Source: Salpingoeca rosetta
Lineage: Eukaryota; Opisthokonta; Choanoflagellata; Craspedida; Salpingoecidae
NCBI RefSeq assembly: GCF_000188695.1
Contig: NW_004754926.1
Location: forward strand, 419,001-451,500
Direction: 5' to 3'
Length of the DNA stretch: 32,500 bases
Positions 1-11,300 of the stretch are shown here, piece by piece. Every line of letters starts with the position of its first letter. Positions within the stretch are counted from its first letter, which is position 1. The notes below the pieces were generated by a model. It ran no database searches. It was not told the origin of the DNA and saw nothing but the letters and a program-made list of their open reading frames with translations. Position numbers and translations under genes: made by a program.

Positions 1-8
1 CGTCGTCG

Positions 9-69
<61 letters not shown>

Positions 70-81
70 GTGTGTGTGTGT
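1..81. repeat. (TTG)n followed by (TG)n microsatellite
   Basis: A run of TTG trinucleotides begins near position 8 and changes into a TG dinucleotide run at about 68-80. From 82 to 204 I see only T/G-rich sequence with no convincing exon. This may be an intron or the 5' flank of the gene that starts near 205. Confidence 0.85.
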
Positions 82-204
82 ACGTCGTTGTATTGTGTTT
101 GTGTGCTTTTGTGTACGTCGTTGTTGCGTTTGCATGTTGTCACGTCTTTGTACGTGATTGCGGGGTGTATATGAGCGCTTGATGAGTCCGCAATTGCCTT
201 GTGC

Positions 205-2176
205 ATGTTGCTGTTCATGACGCTGTGCTTTGCTGTGTTTCTGTGCATTGCATTCTGCGCATCTGTCCTCATTGCCGCTGCTTATCACTTTGGCTCAGGT
301 TTTGGATCGCTGTTGCGTGCGCTCGGAAACCGACGCTCAAACGCCGAAACAGACAACATTGAGGTGTGTCCACTGTGTGCATATCTGCATGCCTTTGCTC
401 TCGTCTGTGTGGTGGGTGGGTGGGTGGGTGATGAATGTTTGTGTTTGAATGTGTGTGTTTGTGTTGAATGTGTGTGTGTGTGTGTGTGTTGCGTGCAAGG
501 CATGCCACACTTTCACTTGATGTGTACACCCCTTTTTTGTCGCGGGAAATCTTATCAAGCAAACGCACACGCACACGCACGCATGTCCACGCACACACAC
601 GCGCGCGCGCACACACACAAATTTCGCTCGCTCGCTTGTGTACCCTGGCCGTAGGCGTGCCGTGACTTGTCTGGACGTCGCCTTCGCCACGTTCACGACG
701 AGAAGGCGTAAGCGGAAGACGCGCCCTGACAACTTTTTCGTTGACTGTGCAACATGTGTGCTGAATATGCCATCCCACATTCACACAAGCTCATTCATGC
801 CTTCATCCACGTTTCACGGTTGCATGTTTGCTTCCACTCACACGTGCACCTCACATCACAACGCATTCACACTTACTCACACATGCACACACATGCACAC
901 ACGCACACACACACACATGTAGGGTGAACGAGTGGCTGGCGCAGAGCGAGGAGCGAAAGGAGGAGGCAGCGCGCCGCCGCCGGGCCAAGCTTGAGCGCGA
1001 CATTGCGCCGCCCAAACACACGTTTGACCGCCACTCCCTTGCCATTGAGCTGCAGGAGCAGGCCATGTCTGTCAGCGCAGCCGTCGGCACAGGTGATCCC
1101 GCTTAACCAAGGCAGGGGGGATGGGAAGCATTGCTTGCTTAAAGGGATGTGTGCATGTTTGTCTGTGTCTGCTCGTGTATGTCTGTCTCTGTCTCTGTGT
1201 GTTTCTGTGTGTTTCTGTGTCTGTGTCTGTATGTGTCTGTGTGTCTTGTTTTTTTTTTTGTTTTTTGTTTTTTTTTTGTTGTTGTTGTTGTTGTTGTTTT
1301 GTTCTGTGACTTGTGAATGAAGGTACTGCTTGTCCCCTGTGCTCCAACGCCCCCCTCCCTTTTTCCCACACCTCATCATCCCTTTTCCACACACCACATC
1401 ACCGCACCCGAACCCGCACCTTCGCAGCGATTACCAAGAAGACAGTGGATGAGATGTACCCGCCCAACGTCGGGGGCAGCGGCAAGAAGAATGTGGCCAC
1501 AAAAGGTGACACTCCACACAAGCCCGCCGCAGGCAACGCCGCACGCCGCACAGCCTCGGCACGCCGCGGCGTTGCACTCAAGTGCGTGTTGGTGTATGGG
1601 TGTGGTTGTGTGTGGGTGTATGTGGCTGTGGGTGTGTGGGTGTATCTGTGTGTCTGTGCGTGTGCATCTGTGCATGTGCGCATGTTTGTGTAACGGTGCC
1701 TGAAATGTGCACTGTGCGCGTGCTTATGAGTGGGTGGGCTTGATCAGTCGCTTGCTCTGCCTGGATGAGTTTGATTTGCCAGTCTGCTTTTCGATCACCA
1801 TCCACCTCACCACCTCACAACCTCACCACCACCTGCTCACCCATTTCGTTTTTGTTGCAGAGATGAGTGGGACTCTGAGACGACTGATGACGCCGCTACA
1901 GATGACGAGGAGCTGGCGGCAAAGCGCAGGAAGCACATGGATGCCGTGGAGGCAAGGCTGCAGAAGATCAAGGCAGCGCACGCAGCGGCAGCAACGGCGC
2001 CAAGCACGAAGAAGGGTGAGGATAAGGGCACCACCGATGCGCAGAAGGAGCACAAGAAGGACAAGGAGGAGGACGACGACGAGCGCAAGGAACAGGGGAA
2101 GGAAGAAGCCAAGCAGCGCAGCAATGCTGATGAAGAGGACAAGGAGGAGGACGATGATGGTGAAAGCAGTGATTGA
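205..2176 (+). CDS. Membrane-anchored protein with charged coiled tail; unrecognised, possibly LMBR1-like C-terminus
   Basis: Four exons join in frame: 205-365, 923-1092, 1428-1581 and 1861-2176 (266 residues). The N-terminus is a strongly hydrophobic stretch of about 26 residues. It is followed by FGSLLRALGNRR, then a basic helical segment (NEWLAQSEERKEEAARRRR). The C-terminal half is low complexity, with a DEWDSETTDD patch, a KRRK cluster, a helical RLQKIKAAHAAAA segment and a Lys/Glu/Asp-rich end. The layout of a last membrane helix followed by a charged tail is like LMBR1-domain (LMBRD2-type) proteins, but I could not confirm this. The 5' end is uncertain: the ATG at 205 opens the frame, yet an AG at 297-298 could be an acceptor, in which case the gene continues left of the window. 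The donor of exon 1 could also be read at 364, but only the 366 donor keeps the frame. Confidence 0.6.
364..922 (+). other. Intron 1 of the first gene, TG-rich then CA-rich
   Basis: This intron is TG-rich in its 5' half (about 380-490) and CA-rich in its 3' half (about 570-620 and 835-918), ending at acatgtag. The two halves are complementary and could pair in the transcript. The donor is either at 364 or 366; 366 preserves the frame. Confidence 0.6.
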
Positions 2177-2242
2177 TACATCATGTCACTTTGTTGGGTC
2201 GTTGTTTGATTGCTGATTGTTGAATATGGGTGCGTAGTGCGT

Positions 2243-2246
<4 letters not shown>

Positions 2247-2283
<37 letters not shown>
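2247..2283. repeat. (GT)n microsatellite
   Basis: An uninterrupted run of about 18 GT units just after the stop codon region of the first gene. Confidence 0.95.
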
Positions 2284-2285
<2 letters not shown>

Positions 2286-2373
2286 TTTGATGTCTTTTTC
2301 GAAAGCACAAAGTACAACCACGAACAAAAACGAGTTAGCAAGCAAGCCAAGTGTGCCACTGCTGCACCAAAGG

Positions 2374-2375
<2 letters not shown>

Positions 2376-2452
<77 letters not shown>
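2376..2452. repeat. (CA)n microsatellite
   Basis: An uninterrupted run of about 38 CA units. It is complementary to the (GT)n tract 90 bases upstream, so the two could form a long hairpin. Confidence 0.95.
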
Positions 2453-2453
<1 letters not shown>

Positions 2454-2731
2454 ACACCACACCACACAACAGGTCATGCGACACACGACAGACAAAAAAA
2501 GGCAGGAGCTGGCCACTGCACCATTTTCCCACACGAAGTTCTGTGGATGTTATGACCATTCGTCCTCCTGCCACGGTGGCAACCCGCATTTCGCGTGTTT
2601 GTGTATATCACGCGCCAAGTTTCTACAGCCCGAAAGCTGAACATTCCGTCAACCGCTTTGTTTCTCGCTTCCCTCCACCACTGCCACTCACTCTGTCTCT
2701 GACCAACCACCACCCCCCTATCGTTGCCGCC

Positions 2732-3456
2732 ATGAGTACGTAGCACTGCGTGTTGTCGATGACGCTGATGGCGCGATGGAGATGCGATGGAGATGCGATG
2801 GAGATGCAATGAAGATGCAATGAAGATGTGTGCGGATGGAAGGAGGGACAAGCACAACAATGAGCGTGTCTTGAACAGTGTCAACAAGCCCGTGTGTGAA
2901 TGTGTGTGTGCGTTTCCTTGTGTGAATATGTCAGCAGCCCCTCTGTTTATTTTGTGTGTCTGTGTGTGTCTGTGTTTGTGTGAGTCTTTGCGTGGGTGTG
3001 GGTGTGTGTGTGTGTGTACACACAAAGTGCAGGATCGCCCACCCATGCACCGATGAAGCACACGCACGCACGCACGCACGCACACACGCACGCACACACG
3101 CACACACACATGACGCTCGTACACACATGAACGCCGCCATCGACATGTGTATGCTGCCACGATGCACATCCCTCACCGTTCTTGTGCTGGCAACTGCTTG
3201 CCTTTCCCCTTTTTCGCTGCATGCAGCCCGTTTCTTGGATGTGATCAAGCCCCTGCTGGCCTTTGTGCCAGAGGTGCAGAAGCCCACAAAGGAGATCCAG
3301 CCCAAGGACAAGCTTCTCTGGACCGCCGTCACCCTCTTCATCTTCCTCGTCTGCTGCCAGGTACAGACTGCACTGACATGCTTGCACGCTCCTCTGTTCT
3401 TGCTTGCATGCTGATCAAGGCCTGTCGTGCGTGTGCGTGTGTGTGTATGTACATGC

Positions 3457-3491
<35 letters not shown>

Positions 3492-3965
3492 GCTGCTGTT
3501 GATGCTGTTGTTGTTGTTGTTGTTGCTGCTGCTAGCGTCACTGTTTTCGTTGCTGCTTCCGCTGCAACGTGCATTTGACGCTTGGAACCACTGCCTCGCT
3601 TACACACTCACTCACTCACACACCCTCCCCCCCCCCGTAGATCCCCCTCTTTGGCATCATGTCCTCCAGCAGCGCTGATCCTTTGTACTGGATGCGTGTC
3701 ATCCTCGCGTCCAACCGAGGTTCGCTCACCCGTACATGGTGTTTTCAATGCAGTGTGCGCTCTCACACACTCGTGTGCAAAACAGTCTCAGAGCTACGAC
3801 ACTCTTTCCGTGCCAATGTCCCCCAGCTGTCGTGGCGCTTTGGCCGTGTGTGTGTGTGTGTGTTTGCATGCATAACTTGCTCCGTTGTGCTTGTTTGGCT
3901 CTACTCGCTTCTCACACATCCCCTCCTCTACTCTCCTCTCGTTCCTCCCCCCCCCCCCGCCCTTT

Positions 3966-4034
<69 letters not shown>

Positions 4035-5282
4035 ACCCACGCCACGAACCTGCAATTTTATATTGACACGTTGTCAGGTACTCTGATGGAGCTCGGTATT
4101 TCGCCCATTGTGACGTCGAGCATGATCATGCAGCTCCTCGCCGGCGCCAAGCTGATTGACGTCAACCACAACAACCCGGACGACCAGGAGGTCTTCAACG
4201 GCGCGCAGAAGCTCTTTGGCATCATCATGACCGTGGGTCAGGCGGTGGTGTACGTCCTCTCCGGCATGTACGGCGAGCCCTCAAGCCTCGGCGCGGGCGT
4301 GTGCCTGCTCATTGTCATCCAGCTGGTCGTCGCCGGTATCATTGTGCTGCTGCTTGACGAGCTCCTGCAGAAGGGTTACGGCGTTGCCTCTGGCATCTCC
4401 CTCTTCATCGCCACCAACATTTGCGAGACGATCATCTGGAAGGCGCTCAGCCCCACCACCATCAACGCCGGCAACGGCACCGAGTTTGAGGGCGCCATCA
4501 TTGCGCTCTTCCACCTCCTTGCCACCCGCTCCGACAAGGTGCGCGCCCTTCGCCAGGCCTTCTACCGCAGCCACCTGCCCAACCTCTCCAACCTCCTTGC
4601 CACCGTCCTCGTCTTCTGCGTCGTCATCTACTTCCAAGGCTTCAAGGTCATTGTCAACCTGAAGCACAAGACCGGCGCCACGCAGGAGTACCCCATCAAG
4701 CTCTTCTACACCTCGAACATCCCCATCATCCTCCAGAGCGCCCTCGTCTCCAACCTCTTCTTCCTCTCCCAGATGCTGCACTCCAAGTTCAGCAACAACT
4801 TCATTGTGCGCCTGCTCGGCTCGTGGCAGGTGAACGAGTACTCCCGCGGCCAGTCCGTCCCCGTGGGCGGCTTCTGCTACTACCTCTCCCCACCGACCTC
4901 CTTTGAGCAGCTCACCGCAGACCCGCTGCACACCTTCCTCTACATTGTCTTCATGCTTGGCACGTGCGCCCTCTTCTCCCGCCTGTGGATTGAGGTCTCT
5001 GGTGCGTCCACCGGCGACGTTGCCGACCGCCTCACCAAGCAGGGCTTCCACGTCCAGGGCTGGCGTCCCGAGAAGACCAAGGAGCGCCTCAGGTGGCACA
5101 TCACCACCGCTGCCGCTTTCGGTGGCCTCTGCATTGGCGCCCTCTCCGTGTTTGCCGACTTCCTCGGCGCCATTGGCTCCGGCACCGGTATCCTCCTCGC
5201 CGTCTCCATCATCGACCAGATGTTTGAGTCGCTTGGCGGTGACAAGTCCAGCCGCAAGAAGGCAAAGTCCATCAAGGAGTAA
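2732..5282 (+). CDS. SEC61A: Protein transport protein SEC61 subunit alpha
   Basis: SEC61 alpha is the channel subunit of the ER translocon, which passes nascent secretory proteins across the membrane and membrane proteins into it. Four exons join in frame: 2732-2735, 3227-3360, 3641-3719 and 4078-5282 (473 residues; the family is usually about 475). The first coding exon is only ATG plus one base. The protein begins [20 protein letters not shown], continues with the family signature [30 protein letters not shown], then [18 protein letters not shown], and ends with the conserved [28 protein letters not shown] region and a basic tail. The expected multi-pass hydrophobic pattern is present throughout. 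It is complete and unbroken. High GC at third positions creates a long antisense shadow frame over exon 4. Confidence 0.97.
2773..2827. repeat. Five tandem copies of an 11-base unit
   Basis: Within SEC61 intron 1 the unit gcgatggagat occurs three times, followed by two variant copies gcaatgaagat. Unlike the dinucleotide tracts around it, this is a true minisatellite-like duplication. Confidence 0.9.
3453..3534. repeat. (GTT)n / (GCT) compound microsatellite
   Basis: A GTT run with interspersed GCT units inside SEC61 intron 2. It gives long poly-Leu, poly-Val and poly-Cys frames that are not genes. Confidence 0.9.
3968..4032. repeat. (CA)n microsatellite
   Basis: About 32 CA units close to the acceptor of SEC61 intron 3. 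Exon 4 begins at 4078 after ttgtcag. Confidence 0.95.
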
Positions 5283-5945
5283 GTCGCTCGCCCTCCTTTT
5301 TGTCTGTTGTGTTTTTGTTGTTGCTGCTGCTGCTGCTGTTGTCGTTGCTGTTGTCGTCGTCATGCTGCCCTATGTTCTTCGTTTGTTGTGGTGTCAGCAT
5401 CGGTATCAGCGCCTTGTCTTACATGTGACGTGGTGGTGACCTTGCTTGTGCGCACTTCCTCTGCCACGTTTTGCTCACACATCACTGCTTGCTTGTTGTG
5501 CTTTGTTGTTTCGCAGCGTTTTTTCCACCCTGCGACAGATCTTCTAGAGATGTGACCTCGAAATGACCGGGGAGGGAAGACAATGCTTGTGTTGTTGGGT
5601 TGTGACGTGTGTGGGATCTGCTGGGTTTGGGCTGCGTGTGTTCCTGTGAACGTTCATCCCTGTGTGCGCGCCTGACCCTGTGTGTATGACTGGCTGTGCA
5701 CTGTTATTGCGTTCCAATGTTCTGTGTGGTTGTGGGTGGTGGCGAGAGTGTGTGTGTGTATGTGTGGTTCGTGCCCCTGTTGTTGTGCTTGCTTAAGCAT
5801 GATGTGTGTACATGTGTGTCGGTCGGTCTCTTCCGTTGGTTTCTTTCTGAGGCAGTGCAGTTCATGTTCTCAGCTTGCACTGCACCCAATACACAACAGA
5901 AGTGACAAGTCTTTTTACTTAAATGTCAATTGCTGACGACCTTCA

Positions 5946-5998
<53 letters not shown>

Positions 5999-6545
5999 GC
6001 GCGCGCGCGTACATACTTGAACACGTGAAGAGGCATACAGCAGCTCTGCATGCACGATGACCACAACATTCATTCAGTCGTCAACACGGAAACAGCAACG
6101 CCTGCGTATCCCGCACATCATTCGTGTTGCCACGTCACGTCACAGCACAGCACACGATCATCGCCAAACATGTCACGTCTCATATCACTGAACACACGAG
6201 AGGTTAATAATGTTACAAGGCAACCGCCTCAATCATTGAAGCATCAAACGAATCAGACAAGAGCACGCAACTGGTTGGATGCGAGGCGCCTCCTTCGTAT
6301 GTACAAAGAAAGGAACTGGAATGGGGCGAAGGAGGGGCTTGGGGATTTGAAACTTTGGGTTGTATGGAGGGCTGTGCTGTGATGTGAACTTTTCGATTGC
6401 GGCAATGGGACTCCTTGCGAAAGGAGGTGGTAGTGAGAGGTTGGTGCTCGGTCAGAGGGTGTTGGTCATTGGCGTCATAATTGGTTGTTGTGGAAGCTGC
6501 AGTGCTGTCTGCAAGCCGAACCGCGTGAAGCTATGTGCGCCTCCG
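5283..6545. other. Convergent intergenic gap
   Basis: This gap lies between the stop codons of SEC61 alpha (+) and the lectin gene (-), so it should hold both 3' untranslated regions. It contains a (CA)n tract at 5947-5998 followed by a short CG-alternating stretch to about 6008. Several short open frames exist (for example 6050-6382), but they show no domain and no codon bias like the neighbouring exons. No terminator-like or RNA gene structure was recognised. Confidence 0.6.
5947..5998. repeat. (CA)n microsatellite followed by (CG)n
   Basis: About 25 CA units running directly into an alternating CG stretch; purine-pyrimidine alternation of this kind can adopt Z-DNA. Confidence 0.9.
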
Positions 6546-8345
6546 CTACTCGGTGTCGCCGACAGTGGTGGAAGGTGCAACAGGACGCTGGGCCTGCAGC
6601 TCGAGCGTGCATGTGTCTGGATGGGGAATGCAGAATCCGGACGTGGCGTCAAGGACGCAAGCGTTGTCCACCTCGCACGCCGCGTCCCGGTAGTAGCACG
6701 TGAGGGACTCCTCCAGCGAGCACAGCGGGATGGACCGAGTCCGTGGCACCTGGCTTGGTGTCACGTTCGTGCTACCTGGCAATGTCGTGGAGGTTGTCAA
6801 GGGGATGGTGCTCGTTGATGTCGAAGATGAGGTGGATGTAGAAGAAAGGGAGGTGGTTGTGGTGGTTGTGGTGGTTGTGGTGGTTGTGGTGGTTGTGGTG
6901 GTTGTGGTGGTTGTGGTTGTTGTGGTTGTTGTGGTCGTTGTCGTCGTTGTGGTGGTCGTGGTGGTCGTTGTCGTTGTGGTGGTCGTGGTGGTCGTTGTGG
7001 TTGTGGTCGAAGTTGTGGTCGTTGTGGTCGTGGCTGCTGTGGTTGTGGTTGCTGCCATTGGCGTCGTTGGGTCGAGCACCACTGTGCAAACCCTCGGGTT
7101 TGGAATGCAGAACGCCGTATCAGCATCAATCACGCACTGACCGTCATTGGAGCACGATCCGCTGTCGCGGTAATAGCAGGTCAACACCGTCTGCAGCTGG
7201 CATGGCCCCACAGTACCCGTGGTTGTCGTGGTGGTTGTCGTTGTGGTGGTAGTAGTTGTTGTTGTTGTTGTGGTGGTGGTCGTCGTCGTCGTCGCCGTTG
7301 TAGTGGTGGTGGTGGTTGTGGTCGTTGTAGTTGTAGTTGTGGTTGGTGTGGTCGTGGTGGTCGTGGTTGTGTCATCGATTGGACTCCTGTAATCAAGCGT
7401 TGCAGGCAACGAAAGCAGCGAGATGACCATTACGCGTGAGATCGAGCACCATGCGCCACGCCAATGTGCCATAATCACCGTATGCGCCGGTACGTGCATG
7501 GACGAATGGGATTTGTGCGTGTGTGTGTGTGTGTGTGTATGCCATGGGAGTGCCTCTTACAATGTGGTGCGTGGCGCCAAGCGAAGCGACCTTGGCAAGA
7601 TGAACGATGCACTGCATGTCCAAACACAATACAATGCAAGAGGTGCGTGCATGAGGTTACTCAGCCAGGAAGTGAGACAAACAGACAACGGCGAGCACAC
7701 ATCCACAAGTGGTGTGGGCGTGGTGAATGATATGCACATACTTTCAAACACACACACATCACAAAACCGTTAACACACGTCCACCCGCAGCATTGCAGGT
7801 TACAAGCTTAACGCGCGCACCTGGGTTGGCCAGCCTTGGCCTTGCCGCGGGGCGCATCCAGCAGGTTGCAGAACACACGCGTGTCCTCAAAATGGGCATA
7901 GAAGCCAGTGCACCTGAAGATACGCACAGTTAATGCCACCAGCAGCAATAACAACAACAAGTTGGTCAGAAGAAGCATTGCCACGCATCACAGTCCTGCA
8001 GACATAATCCTGAAAACATGAAGCATGGATATGCAAGTATGACTGACTCACTCTGGCGTGGTCCAGCAGGATGTAGAGCAGCGAGAGAGGACGAGGTCCT
8101 GGCTGGCCTCAATGTCAAAGTACATGCGGCGGATGGTGTTGGTGTCGGAGAAGGCATTGGCGAAACGGAAACCATCAAACACAAAGCGGCCACGGAACAG
8201 CGACAGGTAGTCGCCCGCAAGCGGTGTCGCTGTGCTCGTGGACGATGTTGTCCTAAGCAAACACAATGAACATGAGCGCGTTCCACGTGAAAGTAAGTCA
8301 GGGCGGACAAATGGGTATGCATGTGGGTGCGTGTGTAGAATGTGT

Positions 8346-8391
<46 letters not shown>

Positions 8392-11300
8392 GTGTGTGTG
8401 TTTGCGTGTGCAGAAAGGAAGTGCAGGCGCAAGAGGGGTGGGTGTGTGCAGGCAAAGCAAAAGTGCGTGCGATGCTAACAACTTGCACACTAGCTACACC
8501 GTTGTGATGGATGTAACGGGTAAGCATTGCACACACTCCGCATCACTCACGTCAGGCAGGCCTGAAGCGCATCAGGGATGGCGGGCTGATGTTGCAGGTC
8601 GACGTGGATTCAAATCAATCAAAGGATCCACAGTGTGTGATGCATGGGCACAAGTGGACACGCGAGACATAGACATGCGTGAGAACAACCTGTAACACTC
8701 CTCAACAGTCCCGTGCTCTGAAATGGCAAAGGGTGCAAAGGGAACGGTGTGGAGTCATGTCTGGGCACCGCGACGAACAAGGCACGGTGAACGCCAAGCA
8801 CTCACGAATTCAGTCATGCCGTAGATCTTCATGTAGCTGCGGCCTTCGTTGGTCGTGTGCTGAGCACCGCCTGTCGATGAGAAGTGGAGGGCAGGCAAAG
8901 AGGTCAAGAAGCTCAATCAATGAGACTTTGGTGCATGCACGCCGTTGGCACAGCATTATCACCCAACTGGGGTGATGTCAACAACACCACCGTTCCACAC
9001 ATTGTGCGTATCCCAAATGAAAGCACAGACGCGCCCAAGTACACACCAGTCGTGGCCAGGAACGTGCACGCATACTGGGTGGTGCCAACAGCGACGTAGA
9101 GGGCAACGCAATCCGCAACCTCCTCGCACGCGCATCTGCATTCGGCCTGTGGAGGGAGACGGTCAGACGCAAACGAGTGTTGTACCGGTGTATGAGCAGA
9201 TGAACATCACAGTCGCATAAACGGATTGGGTGTACCCCCGCAAAGAACAAGGTTTGTTCGCACCAATGCGCCAACACCACCGAGACGCAGCCAACACGGG
9301 TACGCGACTGTCTCGTGTACCTCAAATGCGGCCAGCGTCGTTTCCTCTGGGATTGCAGTGAGGGGTTCACGGGCAAACGCCGGTGGGTAAAACGCGTTCC
9401 TCCACTGCAGCTGCTGGGAGTTTGGCTGGTCCGTCGCATATGCAAGCTCGTACTCGCCGCACTGGTCCTGGACCGTGGTGGACGTGGACACCACAAGCGA
9501 GGGCCACGTGGTCGTCGTGGTTGTCATTGTTGTCGTTGTTGTTGTTGTAGTCGTGGTCGTGGTAGTCGTGGTTGTGGTCGTGGTTGTTGTTGTGGTTGTT
9601 GTGGTTGTTGTGGTCGTGGTTGTTGTGGTTGTTGTGGTCGTGGTTGTTGTAGTTGTTGTGGTCGTGGTCGTGGTTGTGGTGGTTGTTGTTGTGGTGGTGG
9701 CCTGAATCTGGTCAAGGACAGAGGTCAGGGGCACTGCAATGTGTGTACGCAATGCATGCAATCGAACCAAGTCCAAATCGAACATTCACACGATAGAACG
9801 CAGACATGTCCATGAGAGGAGCGACTGTAAGGCCTGTGACATGTAAAACAGCAAGAGAACGGACCGCGCGCACACCACGCGGGCACACACACGCCACACA
9901 GGCGCGCTGACCATGAAAACACTGCACTGACCGTAGGCAATTGGGATGCCCGCCTGCCAAATGAGCTGGTCGTTGAGTGCCTTGAGGGCCAGCTCACCGG
10001 CATACTGCTCAAAGTTGCCTGCCAGCTGGATGTAAACCAACTGGCTGCTCAGGAGCTGCACGGTGATGCTACTGCCTGTTGGGTTGTTGGAGGGAAGGCC
10101 TGCGCTCTGGAGCAAGAGCTCAATCGCAGGGACATCAGACTCCGAGATTGGCGTGGGAAACTCAAGCACGAGCGCGGGGAACTGTTGTGGCGTCGAGGAC
10201 TTGCACAGGAACGGGCGAGACTGGCTGCATGGCGCGTCGTTCCACTGACTCGACTGCACCAGCTTCAGACCCTGGGACAGGCAAGCCTCATTGCCACGGT
10301 AGTTGTTTGGCTCGCCAGGATACCACGCCTGGAAATCAAACGCCGTGCCGTCAATCCACTCAAACACGGTGGGGTCTTCGGCAGAGCGAGCCCCACCAAG
10401 CCACTGCACGGAATTGTCGGAATCGAGGAATGTCGCAGCAAACAGGTTCTCGTTGGCAGAGTGGATGGATGCGAGCTCGCCACCGTAGGCGCGGCATGTC
10501 TCCTGTGCCACATCAAACGGCTGGGGCCTGCGCACAAAAGCCTGGAAGAATGTGTCTGCATCAAACTGCAACCAGCCTGGAGCGTGTAAAGATGGCAGAG
10601 GGGTTGAGTGCGGGTGAGCATTGGCATGCGAGACGGAAAAGTTAGGTGTTTCGCCGTGTGTGGTGCCTTGCCAGAAAATGCAGAACGTGAGTTGAGTGAG
10701 TGGCTAGCGAGATGGGTGGTATTGTTGCACTGATGTGCCTACGCAGGGCGGGAGCACTCACGAACCTGGCACTTCTGGATTGCAAGAACCACACACAATG
10801 GGTGGTGTTGTTGGAGGTTGGACATCAATGACGGTTGTCTCTCTCGTCGTTGTCGTCGCTGCTGTGGTGGTGGTAGTGGCAGTGGTAGTGGTGGTGGTTG
10901 TTGTGGTTGTTGTTGGCATCATCGTGGTTGTTGTGGTTGTTGTTGGCATCATCGTGGTTGTTGTGGTTGTTGTTGGCATCATCGTGGTTGTTGTGGTCGT
11001 TGTTGGCATCATCGTGGTTGTTGTGGTCGTTGTTGGCATCATCGTGGTTGTTGTGGTCGTCGTTGGCATCATCGTGGTTGTTGTTGTGGACGTGGACGTG
11101 ACCTGGTGCGTGGCAAACGTTGGTGTGCTTGTCGATGATGTGCTTGATGAAGACGAGGTTGACGATGAGGAGGCCGTGCTTGGGGTGAAGGTGGAACTGC
11201 TGCTGGTGGAAGCGCTGGAGGTTGCAACGCCACAACGCGTGCACACGACCCCCATTTCACTTGCACAGTCTGTGTCAAACCAGGTCCCGTCTGGGTTGAT

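Larger units (their letters stand above)
2177..2731. other. Intergenic gap between the first gene and SEC61 alpha
   Basis: There is no convincing coding sequence here. The gap holds the 3' flank of the first gene, a (GT)n tract at 2247-2283, a (CA)n tract at 2376-2452 and presumably the SEC61 alpha promoter. No TATA box or other element could be assigned with confidence. The sequence before the SEC61 ATG (gccgccATG) is a strong Kozak context. Confidence 0.6.

Noticed and set aside
4281..5363. Long antisense open frame opposite SEC61 exon 4
   Set aside because: It is a shadow of the strong G/C bias at third positions in SEC61 alpha; its Glu/Asp/Gly-rich product has no domain.
6050..6382. 110-residue open frame in the convergent gap
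   Set aside because: No domain, no coding-like third-position bias and no splice partner; it is likely 3' untranslated sequence.
6700..7140. Poly-Val open frame on the + strand
   Set aside because: It is the antisense of the Thr-rich lectin exon, which has in-frame Cys modules and matched splice sites.
10900..11090. Regularly spaced 30-base repeats as a CRISPR array
   Set aside because: The units abut with no unique spacers and encode an in-frame peptide repeat in a eukaryotic exon.
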